DNA from: Rhodoferax sp. TS-BS-61-7
Lineage (GTDB): Bacteria > Pseudomonadota > Gammaproteobacteria > Burkholderiales > Burkholderiaceae_C
Assembly: GCF_002943465.1 (NCBI RefSeq)
Contig: NZ_PTQY01000001.1
Location: 620,001-684,000 of the forward strand
Length of the DNA stretch: 64,000 nt
Direction of reading: 5' to 3'
A program made the translations under genes and the position numbers. Numbering within the stretch: the first letter of the stretch is position 1; each line of letters begins with the position of its first letter. Below, one piece after another: positions 27,260-36,464 of this stretch. The notes under the pieces were generated by a model. The model saw nothing but the letters and a program-made list of their open reading frames with translations, was not told where the DNA came from and searched no databases.

Positions 27260-29401
27260 ATGGCGCCCGAGTCCCTCCCCTCGCCCACTCCGGGCAGCAA
27301 GCCGCTGCCTGATGTGCTGGTGTTGGCCTTTGTGCTGGGCATTGGCACGCTTTGCAGTGCTCTGGCCTTTGTGGGCCTGCGGCAAACCGAAGCACTGCGC
27401 CTGCAAAATATCCACACCGCCAGCGCGCGCACCGTGCAAGACGTGCTGGAGCTGGACATCCACCGCACCGTGGAAGCCACGCACAACATCAGCCTGGTGG
27501 TGGAGAGCCAGCCCCAGGTGCAGCGCAAACAGTTCGACTTGCTGAGCCGACGGGTCATGGCAGACCTGCACACGCTCTCTGCCATTCGCTGGTTGCCGGC
27601 CGGTGGTAGTGAGGCGGCCCATGAGCAGCAGGCACGTGTGATTGGCAGGCCGGTGGCGTCGGCGGTGTTTCCGGTGGTCAGCCCCAGCCACGACGGTGCC
27701 GGGGTACCCGCCATTGCCATAACTGCGCCGGTGTATGAGCGGGATGTCACCACCGACGCCATCGTGCGCCACCGTGGGTTTGTGGAATCTATCGTGCCCC
27801 TGCACGCCCTGCTGCGTGATGCCGGCAACCGCGCCAACCTGGTCGGCATGGACCTGATGGTTTACGACCTGGAGGGTGCCGCACGCGCCCACACCGAAGC
27901 GATTTATGCGCGACTGGGCACTGCCGCCGAAGACGCCCCTAGCGAGGCCCACCGGGCAGAAAAAAACCACAACGACTTTGTGGTGGCGCTGGACGTGGCC
28001 ACCCGCCCCTGGCAGGTGGTGCTGCACCCCCGGCCCGCGTTTTATGCGGACCTAACTTCCAGCTACGCGCCCTATGTGCTGGGCGCGGGCCTGCTGCTCA
28101 CCGGGCTTATTACGGCCGCGGTGTGGCGGGCCCAGCGTTACCGGCGCAGCATCGAATTCGCACGGCACCGTGCCTCGCGCGCCCGCGAGGCACTGGCGTT
28201 GGAGCAAAGCCGCCTGCAAAACATCATGGAAGGCACGGGCGTGGCGAGCTGGGAGTTCAACTACGCCACGCGCACGCTGCAGGTCAGCGAACGCTGGGGC
28301 ACCATGGCCGGCTACACCACGGCCGAGCTGGGCCCCAACCTCTACGCGCGTTGGCTGGAACTGACCCACCCCGACGACCTGCAGCGCTTCTTTGTGGCAC
28401 TGAACGAGCACTTTGCGGGCAAGACCACGCATTTCGATTACGAATACCGCATCCGCCACCAGCAAGGCCACTGGATCTGGATTGGCGCACGTGCCCGGCT
28501 GCTGGAGCGTGATGCCGATGGCAAACCGCTGGTCCTGGGCGGCACCAACCTGGAGATTACCGAGCGCAAGGAAACCGAAGAGCGCATCCGCCAGCTCAAC
28601 GCCTCGCTGGAGCAACGCATGCAGGAAGAGGTGACCCGCAGCGAGGCGCGCGCCACGCTGGGCACGCTGATTGCCAGCGTCTCCCACGAGATGGGCACAC
28701 CCATGGGCAACAGCCTGATGACCGCCAGCACGCTGGCCGACCAGGCCCGGCACTTTCAGACCCTGCTAGACTCCGGTACCCTGCGCCGCTCCGCTTTAAC
28801 CGAGTTCATCACCCAGGTGCGCGAGGGCAATGCCCTGCTGATGCGCAACCTGGAGCGTGCCGTGGCCCTGCTCAAAAACTTTCGCCAGGTAGCGGCCGAC
28901 CAAGCCAGCGAACAGCGCCGCGAGTTTGACCTGCGCAAAGTACTGGGCGAAGTGCTGCACACGCTGGCGCCCAGCCTCAAGCGCGAGGCCCATGCAGTGA
29001 CGCTGGACGTGCCCGAAGGCATCACCATGGACAGCTACCCCGGCCCGCTGGGCCAGGTGGTCATCAACCTGGTGAACAACGCCTACCTGCACGCCTTTGA
29101 GGGCATGGCCCAGGGCACGGTGCAACTGCGCGCCAGTGCCACCGACAGCGAGGTGACCCTGGTGTGCCAGGACAACGGCCGGGGCATTGCACCCGAAACG
29201 CTGGAGAAGATGTTTATGCCCTTCTTCAGCACCCGCATTGGGAGTGGTGGCACGGGGCTGGGCATGTCCATCGTGGACAACCTGGTCAAGTCCACACTGG
29301 GCGGCAGCCTGCATGTGACATCGGTGCAGGGCGCGGGCACCACCATCACCATCACGCTGCCGCGTGTGGCGCCAGCGCCGCACAGCGACGCTGACGAGTA
29401 A
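27260..29401 (+). CDS. hybrid-less sensor histidine kinase with CHASE and PAS domains
   Basis: A 713 aa membrane kinase: first helix (about 18-42), a periplasmic CHASE domain (about 75-265, with ATHNISLVVES and the FVESIVPLHALLRD core), second helix (about 272-292), a PAS/PAC fold (about 315-435, ending GTNLEITERKETEERIRQL), a dimerisation helix with His476 in SHEMGTPMGN, and a HATPase domain (NLVNNAYLH, DNGRGI, GTGLGMS). The H-box departs from the usual HELRTP. No response regulator lies nearby, so the partner is elsewhere. It ends seven bases before the convergent RND gene. Confidence 0.9.
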   Translation: MAPESLPSPTPGSKPLPDVLVLAFVLGIGTLCSALAFVGLRQTEALRLQNIHTASARTVQDVLELDIHRTVEATHNISLVVESQPQVQRKQFDLLSRRVMADLHTLSAIRWLPAGGSEAAHEQQARVIGRPVASAVFPVVSPSHDGAGVPAIAITAPVYERDVTTDAIVRHRGFVESIVPLHALLRDAGNRANLVGMDLMVYDLEGAARAHTEAIYARLGTAAEDAPSEAHRAEKNHNDFVVALDVATRPWQVVLHPRPAFYADLTSSYAPYVLGAGLLLTGLITAAVWRAQRYRRSIEFARHRASRAREALALEQSRLQNIMEGTGVASWEFNYATRTLQVSERWGTMAGYTTAELGPNLYARWLELTHPDDLQRFFVALNEHFAGKTTHFDYEYRIRHQQGHWIWIGARARLLERDADGKPLVLGGTNLEITERKETEERIRQLNASLEQRMQEEVTRSEARATLGTLIASVSHEMGTPMGNSLMTASTLADQARHFQTLLDSGTLRRSALTEFITQVREGNALLMRNLERAVALLKNFRQVAADQASEQRREFDLRKVLGEVLHTLAPSLKREAHAVTLDVPEGITMDSYPGPLGQVVINLVNNAYLHAFEGMAQGTVQLRASATDSEVTLVCQDNGRGIAPETLEKMFMPFFSTRIGSGGTGLGMSIVDNLVKSTLGGSLHVTSVQGAGTTITITLPRVAPAPHSDADE

Positions 29402-29408
29402 CGCAACC

Positions 29409-32400
29409 TCAGTGCGACTCGGCCACCGCGGCCGGAACCGCTGGCACTGCGGGCTGGCGCAACACCAGGCGCTTGAGGCGGCCGACAAAGTGTTCGATGT
29501 CGTCCACGATGGTGAAGAAGCTGGGCGTGACCAACAGGCTCAAGATGGTGGAGGTGATGAGGCCCCCAATCACCGCCGCCGCCATGGGCGCGCGGAAGCT
29601 GTTGTCGGCACTACCCAGACCCACCACCAGCGGCAACATACCGGCCACCATGGCAATGGTGGTCATGATGATGGGGCGGGCCCGCTTGTGGCACGCGTCA
29701 ATCAGCGCGTCAAAACGGGTCATGCCCAAGTCACGGCGCGCCATGATGGCGTACTCCACCAGCAAAATCGAGTTTTTGGTGGACACCCCAATCAGCATCA
29801 CCAGCCCGATGAACGACGGCATGGACAGCATCTTGCCGGTGACCAGCAGGCCGATGAAGGCACCACCAAACGACAGGATCACCGCGGGGATGATGGAGAT
29901 CGGGTGCAAAAAGTCCTTGAACAGCAACACCAGCACGATGTAGATACACAACACGCCCGTCAGCATGGCCAGGCCAAAGCCGGCCACCATCTCGGCCTGC
30001 ACTTCGGCATCACCCACCTCCAACTGCTGCACACCGGCGGGCATGTTCACGATGCTGGGCAGCTTGGCCACGGCCTCGGTCACCTCGCCCAGCGGCACGC
30101 CAGAGAGTTCCACTTCAAAGTTCACGTTGCGCACGCGGTTCAGGCGGCTGATCACGGCGGGGCCTCCCGACATTTCGAGTGCGGCCACCTGGCTCAGCAT
30201 CACCGGGCCCTTGACGCCGGGCACCATCAGGCGGCCCAGCAGCTCCAGGTCCTGGCGCGCATCGGTGTCGAGCTTGACGACGATGGGCACCTGGCGCTGA
30301 CTCAGGTTGAGTTTGGACAGCGCCGACTCGTAGTCGCCCACGGTGGCGATGCGCAGCGTCTCGGCAATCGCGCTGCTGGTCACGCCCATGTCAGCGGCCT
30401 TGCCGAAGTCGGGGCGGATGGCAATTTCGGCGCGTGTCAGGCTGGCACTCGATGAAATGTTGCCCAGGCCCGGAATCTTGCGCAGGTCACGCTCCACGGC
30501 GGCGGCGGCTTGCGCCAGCGCTACGGGGTCTTCTCCCTTGAGGGCGAGCTGGTACTTCTCGCCCGAACCACCCAGGCCCACCTTGAAGCGGGCCCCTGGC
30601 AACTCGGCCAACGCGCTGCGCATCTGGCTCTCGATCACTTGTTTGACCGGGCGTGCACCGCGTTCGTCCAGCAGCACGGTAAGCGTGGCCTTGCGCACCT
30701 CGCTGGTGGAGCCGCCCTGGAAAGGATCCGACCCCACGGCACCACCACCAATGGTGGTGTACACCGTCTTCACATGCTCAACCTTGCCAATCAGGCTGCG
30801 CGCGTGTTCGGCCGCGGCATAGGTCTGGCTCAGGGTGCTGCCTGGGGCCAGTTCCACATAGACCTGGGTTTGCGAGTTGTCGTCGGGCGGAATAAAACCG
30901 CTGGGAATCAGGGGTACCAGGAACAAGGAGCCGACAAAAAATCCGATGGCCGCAAACATGGTGATCCAGCGGTGGCTCAGCGTCCATCGTGTCATGCGCA
31001 GGTACAGCGGCATCCACACCGGCTCTTCGTGCACATGGGTGGAGGGTTTCATGATGTAGGCGGCCATCATGGGCGTGAGCACCCGCGCCACCACCAGCGA
31101 GGCAAACACCGCAAACACCGCGGTCCAGCCAAACTGCTTGAAGAACTTGCCGACCACACCACTCATAAAAGCGGTGGGCAAAAACACGGCAATCAGCGCA
31201 AAGGTGGTGGCGATCACGGCCAGGCCAATTTCATCGGCCGCTTCCATCGCGGCCTGGTAGGGCGTCTTGCCCATGCGCAGGTGGCGTTCGATGTTTTCCA
31301 CTTCCACAATCGCGTCGTCCACCAAAATGCCGATGACCAAAGAGAGCGCCAGCAGCGTCACGATGTTGGTCGTGAAGCCCATGTAGTTCATGCCGATGAA
31401 GGCAGGAATGGCCGATAGCGGCAGCGCCACGGCAGACACCAGCGTGGCGCGCCAGCTGCGCAGGAAGAACCACACCACAATCACGGCCAGCACGGCACCT
31501 TCGTACAGCATGGTCATGGAGGCGTCAAACTCCTCCTGCACCGGCGTCACAAAGTCAAAGGCCTGGGTCAGTTCCAAATCGGGGTGTTGCACCTTCAGCT
31601 CCGCCAGTGCCTTTTGCACGGCAGCGCCCACTTCCACTTCGCTGGCGCCTTTGCTGCGGGTAATTTCAAACCCCACCACCGGCTTGCCGTTGAGCAAGGC
31701 CAGGCTGCGCTGCTCGGCCACGGTGTCCTTGACGGTGGCCACCTCGTCCAGGCGCACGCGTTTGCCACTGGACAGGCTCAGCTCCAGGCGCGACAGTTCT
31801 TCCACCGTGGCCACCGTGGCCAGGGTGCGCATAGGCTGCTCGGAGCCACCCAGGTCGGCACGGCCGCCGGCGCTTTCGGTCTGCACCTGCTTCAGCTGGC
31901 GCGAAATGTCGGCCGCGGTAGCGCCCAGCGCCTGCAGCTTGATCGGGTCCAGTGCCACTTGCACTTCACGCGTCACACCGCCCACGCGGACCACCGAGCC
32001 CACGCCCCGCACGCCCAACAGCGCACGCGAGATGGTGTTGTCCACAAACCAGCTCAGCGCCTCGTCGTCCATGTTGCTGGAGCGGATGGTGAACGCCAGA
32101 ATGGGCGCGCCCGACAGGTTCATCTTGCTGACGATGGGGTCGCGCACATCGCTGGGCAGGTCGCTGCGCACCTGCTGCACCGCGCTGCGCACATCGTCCA
32201 CGGCCTCTTGCGTCGCCTTCTCCAGGCGGAACTCGGCGGTCACCGACACATTGCCGTCCGAGACGCGGGTGTAGATGTTTTTCAGGCCGGACAGCGGCGC
32301 AATGGCGTTTTCCAGTTTGCGCGCCACTTCGGTTTCCAGCTGCGCCGGTGCGGCACCGGGCAGGCTGGCGGACACGGTGACGGTGGGCAGCTCCAGATCG

Positions 32401-32513
32401 GGGAACTGCTGCACCTTCATGGCGTTGAAGGACATGATGCCGGCCAAGGTCAGCAGCACAAACAGCATGACCGCCGGTATCGGGTTTTTAATGGACCAAG
32501 CAGAAACATTCAT
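29409..32513 (-). CDS. RND efflux transporter permease
   Basis: Inner membrane proton-driven pump of the HAE1/AcrB class, 1034 aa, with two sets of six helices and two large periplasmic loops. Typical features: helix 1 NPIPAVMLFVLLTLAGI, the proton-relay helix with GILVDDAIVEVENIERHLR (two Asp), and a second-half equivalent VSTKNSILLVEYA. It starts 12 bases after the adaptor stop with AAGGAG upstream. It is the last gene of a tetR-OMF-adaptor-pump operon. Substrates are not predictable; similarity is to multidrug pumps. Confidence 0.94.
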   Translation of the reverse strand: MNVSAWSIKNPIPAVMLFVLLTLAGIMSFNAMKVQQFPDLELPTVTVSASLPGAAPAQLETEVARKLENAIAPLSGLKNIYTRVSDGNVSVTAEFRLEKATQEAVDDVRSAVQQVRSDLPSDVRDPIVSKMNLSGAPILAFTIRSSNMDDEALSWFVDNTISRALLGVRGVGSVVRVGGVTREVQVALDPIKLQALGATAADISRQLKQVQTESAGGRADLGGSEQPMRTLATVATVEELSRLELSLSSGKRVRLDEVATVKDTVAEQRSLALLNGKPVVGFEITRSKGASEVEVGAAVQKALAELKVQHPDLELTQAFDFVTPVQEEFDASMTMLYEGAVLAVIVVWFFLRSWRATLVSAVALPLSAIPAFIGMNYMGFTTNIVTLLALSLVIGILVDDAIVEVENIERHLRMGKTPYQAAMEAADEIGLAVIATTFALIAVFLPTAFMSGVVGKFFKQFGWTAVFAVFASLVVARVLTPMMAAYIMKPSTHVHEEPVWMPLYLRMTRWTLSHRWITMFAAIGFFVGSLFLVPLIPSGFIPPDDNSQTQVYVELAPGSTLSQTYAAAEHARSLIGKVEHVKTVYTTIGGGAVGSDPFQGGSTSEVRKATLTVLLDERGARPVKQVIESQMRSALAELPGARFKVGLGGSGEKYQLALKGEDPVALAQAAAAVERDLRKIPGLGNISSSASLTRAEIAIRPDFGKAADMGVTSSAIAETLRIATVGDYESALSKLNLSQRQVPIVVKLDTDARQDLELLGRLMVPGVKGPVMLSQVAALEMSGGPAVISRLNRVRNVNFEVELSGVPLGEVTEAVAKLPSIVNMPAGVQQLEVGDAEVQAEMVAGFGLAMLTGVLCIYIVLVLLFKDFLHPISIIPAVILSFGGAFIGLLVTGKMLSMPSFIGLVMLIGVSTKNSILLVEYAIMARRDLGMTRFDALIDACHKRARPIIMTTIAMVAGMLPLVVGLGSADNSFRAPMAAAVIGGLITSTILSLLVTPSFFTIVDDIEHFVGRLKRLVLRQPAVPAVPAAVAESH

Positions 32514-32525
32514 CTGTTTTGCTCC

Positions 32526-32583
32526 TTATTTAGTAGCTGCTTGCGCAGTATTGGCGGTCACTACAGCCTCTTTTTGCTTGGAA
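32526..32583 (+). repeat. dispersed repeat A, copy 5, in the 3' end of the RND adaptor gene
   Basis: TTAGTAGCTGCTTGCGCAGT then a diverged CTACAGCCTCTTTTTGCTT. It lies antisense within the adaptor gene and encodes its last residues (about KQKEAVVTANTAQAATK) including the stop codon. Confidence 0.75.
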
Positions 32584-33743
32584 ACTGCCTTGGGCGCCTC
32601 CACCACCTTGACCAGATCGCCTTCGCTCAGGAAGCTGCCACCGGTGGCCACCAGTTTGTCCTCGGGCTTCACGCCGCTTTGCACTTCAATCTGGTCACCG
32701 ACCACACGGCCGGTCTGCACCTTGAGCTGGGCAATGCGGTTATCCGCACCCACGCGGTACACATAACTGAAGCCATCACGCACCACCACCGCGGTCTGCG
32801 GCACGGTCAGCGCGCCGGAGCTGCCGAGTTCGAATTCACCGCGCGCATACATGCCGGGTTTGAACGCGCCCGGTGCAGCCTTGGCACCCACAGCAGCGCC
32901 CGTCAGGTCCACATACACCGTGCCGTTGCGCGTGGCAGCGTCCACCGTGGGCGCCAGCATGCGCACGCGGCCCTTGAGCTGCGCACCGCTGGGCGAGGTG
33001 ACCAACACGTTGGTGCCCACGGTGATGCGGCCCAGTTCGGCCGAGGTGACTTCACCGCGCCACTCCAGGCGGCTCTGGCGGATCAGCTTGAACATCTCGG
33101 TACCCGCGCCCACCACGGAGCCGACCGAAGCGGTGCGTGAGGAAATAGTGCCGCTGTCGGGGGCCAGCAGTTGGGTGTGCTTGAGGCGCAGCAGCTGCGA
33201 ATCGAGCTGGGCCTTGGCCGACTCCACGCGCGCCTTGGCGGTGAGTTCGGCGGTGAGGTACTGGTTGACCTGCTGGGCACTCAGGGCGCCGGTGCCCTGC
33301 ACGGCGCGGGCGCGGTCGGCGTTAGCCAGGGCTTCGGCCGCATTGGCCTGCGCTTCAGACACCGCGGCGCGGGCCAGTGCCACATCGGCCTGCACACTCT
33401 CGGCCGCAAAGGTGGCCAGCACCTGGCCGCGTTGCACATGGTCGCCCACGGCGGCGTGCAGCTCCTGCACACGCAGGCCACTCACCTCGGTCCCCACGCT
33501 GGCTTCTTGCCACGCAGCCACGCTGCCATTGGCGGCCAGCTTGATGGGCAACATGCCGCTTTGGGCTTGGGTGGTGATGACGGTAAGCGAAGGCTTGGTG
33601 GCGGTGGCCGCGCCGGGTTTGGCCTCATCGGCCGCCTGGCTGCGGGTGGCAAACAGGCCCAGACCGGCCAGAGTGAGCAGACCGGCAGCCACCAGGCCCA
33701 GGGTCAGCGGTTGGAAGGAAAGGCGGTTCAAAAGACGGTTCAT
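32526..33743 (-). CDS. RND efflux periplasmic adaptor (membrane fusion protein)
   Basis: A 405 aa HlyD/AcrA-type adaptor bridging pump and outer-membrane channel. It has an N-terminal membrane anchor (about 10-32), a barrel-sandwich/lipoyl half (VGTEVSGLRVQELHAAVGD), a long alpha-hairpin (about 115-180), the second lipoyl half (LLAPDSGTIS), a beta-barrel and a membrane-proximal domain. There is no lipobox. The final residues come from repeat A. It is 47 bases downstream of the outer-membrane factor gene. Confidence 0.93.
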   Translation of the reverse strand: MNRLLNRLSFQPLTLGLVAAGLLTLAGLGLFATRSQAADEAKPGAATATKPSLTVITTQAQSGMLPIKLAANGSVAAWQEASVGTEVSGLRVQELHAAVGDHVQRGQVLATFAAESVQADVALARAAVSEAQANAAEALANADRARAVQGTGALSAQQVNQYLTAELTAKARVESAKAQLDSQLLRLKHTQLLAPDSGTISSRTASVGSVVGAGTEMFKLIRQSRLEWRGEVTSAELGRITVGTNVLVTSPSGAQLKGRVRMLAPTVDAATRNGTVYVDLTGAAVGAKAAPGAFKPGMYARGEFELGSSGALTVPQTAVVVRDGFSYVYRVGADNRIAQLKVQTGRVVGDQIEVQSGVKPEDKLVATGGSFLSEGDLVKVVEAPKAVSKQKEAVVTANTAQAATK

Positions 33744-33790
33744 GGTGAGGTCTCGCTAAAAATCAATCAGACAAATGGTGTGTATTCGGG

Positions 33791-35239
33791 TCAGTTGGCG
33801 CTGGGCTCAAAACCGCCGCCCAGCGCGCGGTACAGCGCTACCCAGGCGCGGTTGCGCTCCAGTGCCAAAGAGAGCTGGGCCGACTGGGAGGCCAGCGCCG
33901 AGCGGCGGGCGTCTTCCAGCTCCACCAGGTTGGCCAGGCCCTGGCCATAACGCGACTGCGTGGCCGCCAGCGATTCGGCGTAGCCCTGGGTGGACACCTC
34001 GGAGTCCTGCTTGCGCGCATCGGTGCTTTGCAGGTTGACCAGGGCTTCTTCCACCTCGCGCACGGCCTGGCGCACCTTGGCGCGGTACACGGCCACGGCC
34101 TGGGTGTAGCTGGCCTCGGCGGCCACCACATTGGCCTTGCGCGCACCGCCATCAAAGATCGGCAGGGTCAGCGCCAGCGGGCCAAAGGACCAGGTGTCCA
34201 GGTTGGTTTCGGTGCCCATGCTGCTGTAGCGCAGGGCGCCCACATTGCCGCTCAGGGTCAGGCGCGGGTACCGCTGGGCCTTGGCGCTGCCCACCTGGGC
34301 ACTGGCCACCACCACATCGCGCTCGGCGGCAAACACGTCGGGACGCTGGGTGAGCGTCTGGGCTGGCACGCTTGCTATCGAAAGAGGAGCTGCTTGCGCA
34401 GGTTTGGCGAGGGCCAGGGCCAGTTTTTGCTTCAAATCTGCTTCGGCTACACCGGTCAGCGCCACCAGGGCCTTGGTGTCAATCTCACAAGCCGCAGTCT
34501 GCTGGGTCACCCGGCTGCTGCCGTCTGCCGCGCTGGCGCGGGCCAGGGCCGCCACCGACGGTGCGGTGAAACCGGCCTTGGCGCTGATGTCGGCCAGGCG
34601 CGCCGTTTCCTGGCGCGAGGCCGCGTCTTTGCGCGCCACGTCCAGCAGCTGGTAGCAGGTGGACAGGCTGTAGTAAGTGTTGGCCACTTCGGCGGCCACA
34701 GCCACGCGGGCATCGTGCCACTGGGCCTGGGTGCCTTGCAGCTGGGCGTCGGCGGCCTTGCTCACGGCGCGGTTGGCTCCCACCAGGTCCAGCTCCCAGG
34801 CGGCTTGCAGGCCGACGGTCTGGGTGGTGGCGACGGGCACGTTGGGCTGGCTCACGCCGCGGCTGGCCGCGACCGAGGCATCCACCTTGGGCAACAACGC
34901 CGCGCCGGCGGTGGTGCGCTGGGCGCGGGCCGACTCCACCCGGGCCATGGCCTGCGCCACCGACGGGCTCACGGCTTGCGCGGCTTCGATCAGCTCCACC
35001 AGCACGGGGTCGCCCTGCTGCTGCCACCACTGGGCCAAACTGCCCACGGTGCCCTGGTGCGGCAAGGGCGCCTGCCACTGCGCGGTGACCGGGGCGTCCA
35101 CCTGGGTGGCGGGCATGGTGATGGCGCAGCCGGAGAGTGCGAGCACACACGCCGACAAAACCAAACCAGAGAGGTGGCGGGGCGTGCCGCGCAAAGCAGG
35201 AAGTTGCATGGGGGTGCGTGGGTGCAAATGAAGTGCCAT
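33791..35239 (-). CDS. outer-membrane efflux lipoprotein (NodT/OprM family)
   Basis: A 482 aa TolC-type channel with a lipoprotein signal (VLSACVLALSGC, lipid-modified Cys near residue 38) and two OEP repeats (about 75-270 and 295-475), each with long coiled-coil helices. A second ATG at 35209 would give a shorter signal peptide; neither has a clear Shine-Dalgarno. A copy of repeat A (34374-34437) lies antisense in the sequence and is translated as the link between the two OEP halves. It follows tetR by 20 bases. Confidence 0.92.
   Translation of the reverse strand: MALHLHPRTPMQLPALRGTPRHLSGLVLSACVLALSGCAITMPATQVDAPVTAQWQAPLPHQGTVGSLAQWWQQQGDPVLVELIEAAQAVSPSVAQAMARVESARAQRTTAGAALLPKVDASVAASRGVSQPNVPVATTQTVGLQAAWELDLVGANRAVSKAADAQLQGTQAQWHDARVAVAAEVANTYYSLSTCYQLLDVARKDAASRQETARLADISAKAGFTAPSVAALARASAADGSSRVTQQTAACEIDTKALVALTGVAEADLKQKLALALAKPAQAAPLSIASVPAQTLTQRPDVFAAERDVVVASAQVGSAKAQRYPRLTLSGNVGALRYSSMGTETNLDTWSFGPLALTLPIFDGGARKANVVAAEASYTQAVAVYRAKVRQAVREVEEALVNLQSTDARKQDSEVSTQGYAESLAATQSRYGQGLANLVELEDARRSALASQSAQLSLALERNRAWVALYRALGGGFEPSAN
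34374..34437 (+). repeat. dispersed repeat A, copy 6, inside the outer-membrane factor gene
   Basis: GCTATCG, GAGCTGCTTGCGCA, a diverged GGGCCAGGGCC and TTTTTGCTTCAAA. It lies antisense in the gene and is read as roughly LKQKLALALAKPAQAAPLSI, between the two OEP halves. Confidence 0.7.
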
Positions 35240-35259
35240 GGGGGTAGAGAGAGGTCGGG

Positions 35260-35979
35260 TTACGGTAAAGCGGCGGTGGACGACAGGGCCTGGCGGTGGC
35301 GCGCTTCGCCCTCCACCATGGACAAGGCTGCTACCAGCATGTGTTCGGCGTAGGCGTCAATCGCCGCAGGCGAGCCAATCAGCGCGGGGCGGATGGCCTG
35401 GATCACGTCGCTGCCCACATGCAAGATCATGCCCAGCCCGACGATGGAGAAGGCCAGGCGGTGCACATCGTCGTCGGCCTGTGTGACACCCAGATGGCGG
35501 CACAACATCTGCACCAGCGCCATGTGGGCGGGCTTGATGTTGTCGTCAATCTCGGCCTGCCACAGGCCGGTGGGCTCCAGCATCTCGCGGATGTGCAGCT
35601 TCATGCAGTTCTGCATGGCCACGCCGTTTTTCATGGGTTCGGTGAAGGTGTCCAGCATGGCACGCAGCGAATCCGCCAAACTTTGGTCGGGGTGGTCAAT
35701 GCTGGCGGGCTCCACACTGGGGTTGCTGCGCGGGTCGGTGAACACGGCGCGGTACAGGCCGGCCTTGTCGCCAAAGTAATAACTGATGGAGGCCACATTG
35801 ACCTGGGCGGCCAAGGCGATTTCGCGTGTGGACGTCTTGGCAAACCCCTTGTCGGCAAACAACACCAGCGCCGCATCGAGCAAGCGGGTGCGGGCCTCCT
35901 GGCCATCGCTGCGCAGCGGTTTGGGCGTGGCGCTGCCCACGGGAAGTGCGCTGGTTTCAGAATTCGGGGCAAGGGACAT
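35260..35979 (-). CDS. TetR/AcrR-family repressor (CecR/YbiH-like)
   Basis: A 239 aa regulator. The N-terminal helix-turn-helix domain (about 30-75) reads ARTRLLDAALVLFADKGFAK ... ISYYFGDKAGLYRAVF, close to the CecR group, and the larger C-terminal ligand domain fits the same group (DUF1956). ATG 35979 is preferred: a longer frame would begin with TTG inside the operator palindrome. It heads the efflux operon, so it probably represses itself and the pump genes until an inducer binds. Confidence 0.9.
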   Translation of the reverse strand: MSLAPNSETSALPVGSATPKPLRSDGQEARTRLLDAALVLFADKGFAKTSTREIALAAQVNVASISYYFGDKAGLYRAVFTDPRSNPSVEPASIDHPDQSLADSLRAMLDTFTEPMKNGVAMQNCMKLHIREMLEPTGLWQAEIDDNIKPAHMALVQMLCRHLGVTQADDDVHRLAFSIVGLGMILHVGSDVIQAIRPALIGSPAAIDAYAEHMLVAALSMVEGEARHRQALSSTAALP

Positions 35980-35998
35980 GCCGCGGATTCTAGCCAAA

Positions 35999-36018
35999 TA
36001 AATCAAACGATTGATTTA
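35999..36018 (-). promoter_or_regulatory. operator palindrome of the TetR-RND operon
   Basis: A perfect inverted repeat TAAATCAA-ACGA-TTGATTTA, 20 bases upstream of the tetR ATG. Its AT-richness stands out. Position and symmetry fit the binding site of the dimeric TetR-type product of the next gene; this is inference from the general autoregulation of such repressors. Confidence 0.75.
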
Positions 36019-36027
36019 ACTAGACTC

Positions 36028-36056
36028 AAAAACCCTGTTTGAAAACCGGGATTTTT
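36028..36056 (-). terminator. terminator downstream of the 125-aa unknown gene
   Basis: On the minus strand CCCxGTTT pairs with AAACxGGG (one internal mismatch; 36033-36050) with T-runs of five on both sides when read on either strand. It separates the unknown gene at 36063-36440 from the tetR operon. Confidence 0.55.
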
Positions 36057-36062
36057 GCTGTT

Positions 36063-36440
36063 TCAGCAGGCGTAGGACTCGCGAAACCGGGGCTCCGCCA
36101 CAAAGCGGCATTGCCATGCCTGTGCGGTGAGCTGCAGAACAGCGCCATTGGCAAAACGCAGATGGAGTTCGGTAAGGCCCTGCCCACCACCGGGCAGCGG
36201 CAAATGCGCGAGCGGCTGGCCCGCCAGGCTAAGGCGCCCTTCGGCGATGCGGCCCAAGGCGTGTGTGTCGTACTGCTGCACGTTGGTCTGCTCCAGGTCC
36301 AGCGCCACACCCAGGGCATAGCCCCAGTTGGAGGGCGCGCCCAGGGCCCGTGCCGTCACGGCAGAAAGGTGCAAACACACCCGCTCCCCCCGCTGCTGCA
36401 CCTCGGCCAGCTCACTGTCTGCCAGTTGCCATTGCCACAT
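36063..36440 (-). CDS. conserved-looking protein of unknown function
   Basis: A 125 aa soluble protein with no signal peptide or membrane helix. It appears made of alternating beta segments (GERVCLHLSAVTARAL, ALGVALDLEQTNVQQ, LTELHLRFANGAVLQLTAQA) and ends RFRESYAC. I do not recognise the family. ATG 36440 has AGG upstream; a TTG at 36446 is possible. It starts 24 bases after the ZIP transporter stop, so it is probably the last gene of that transcript. Codon use matches the neighbours, which supports it being real. Confidence 0.65.
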   Translation of the reverse strand: MWQWQLADSELAEVQQRGERVCLHLSAVTARALGAPSNWGYALGVALDLEQTNVQQYDTHALGRIAEGRLSLAGQPLAHLPLPGGGQGLTELHLRFANGAVLQLTAQAWQCRFVAEPRFRESYAC

Positions 36441-36464
36441 CAGCAACCTGCGTATCGGTGTGCG

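Noticed and set aside
36004..36006. Upstream TTG start for the TetR regulator
   Set aside because: It lies inside the operator palindrome and adds nine non-conserved residues; ATG 35979 is normal.
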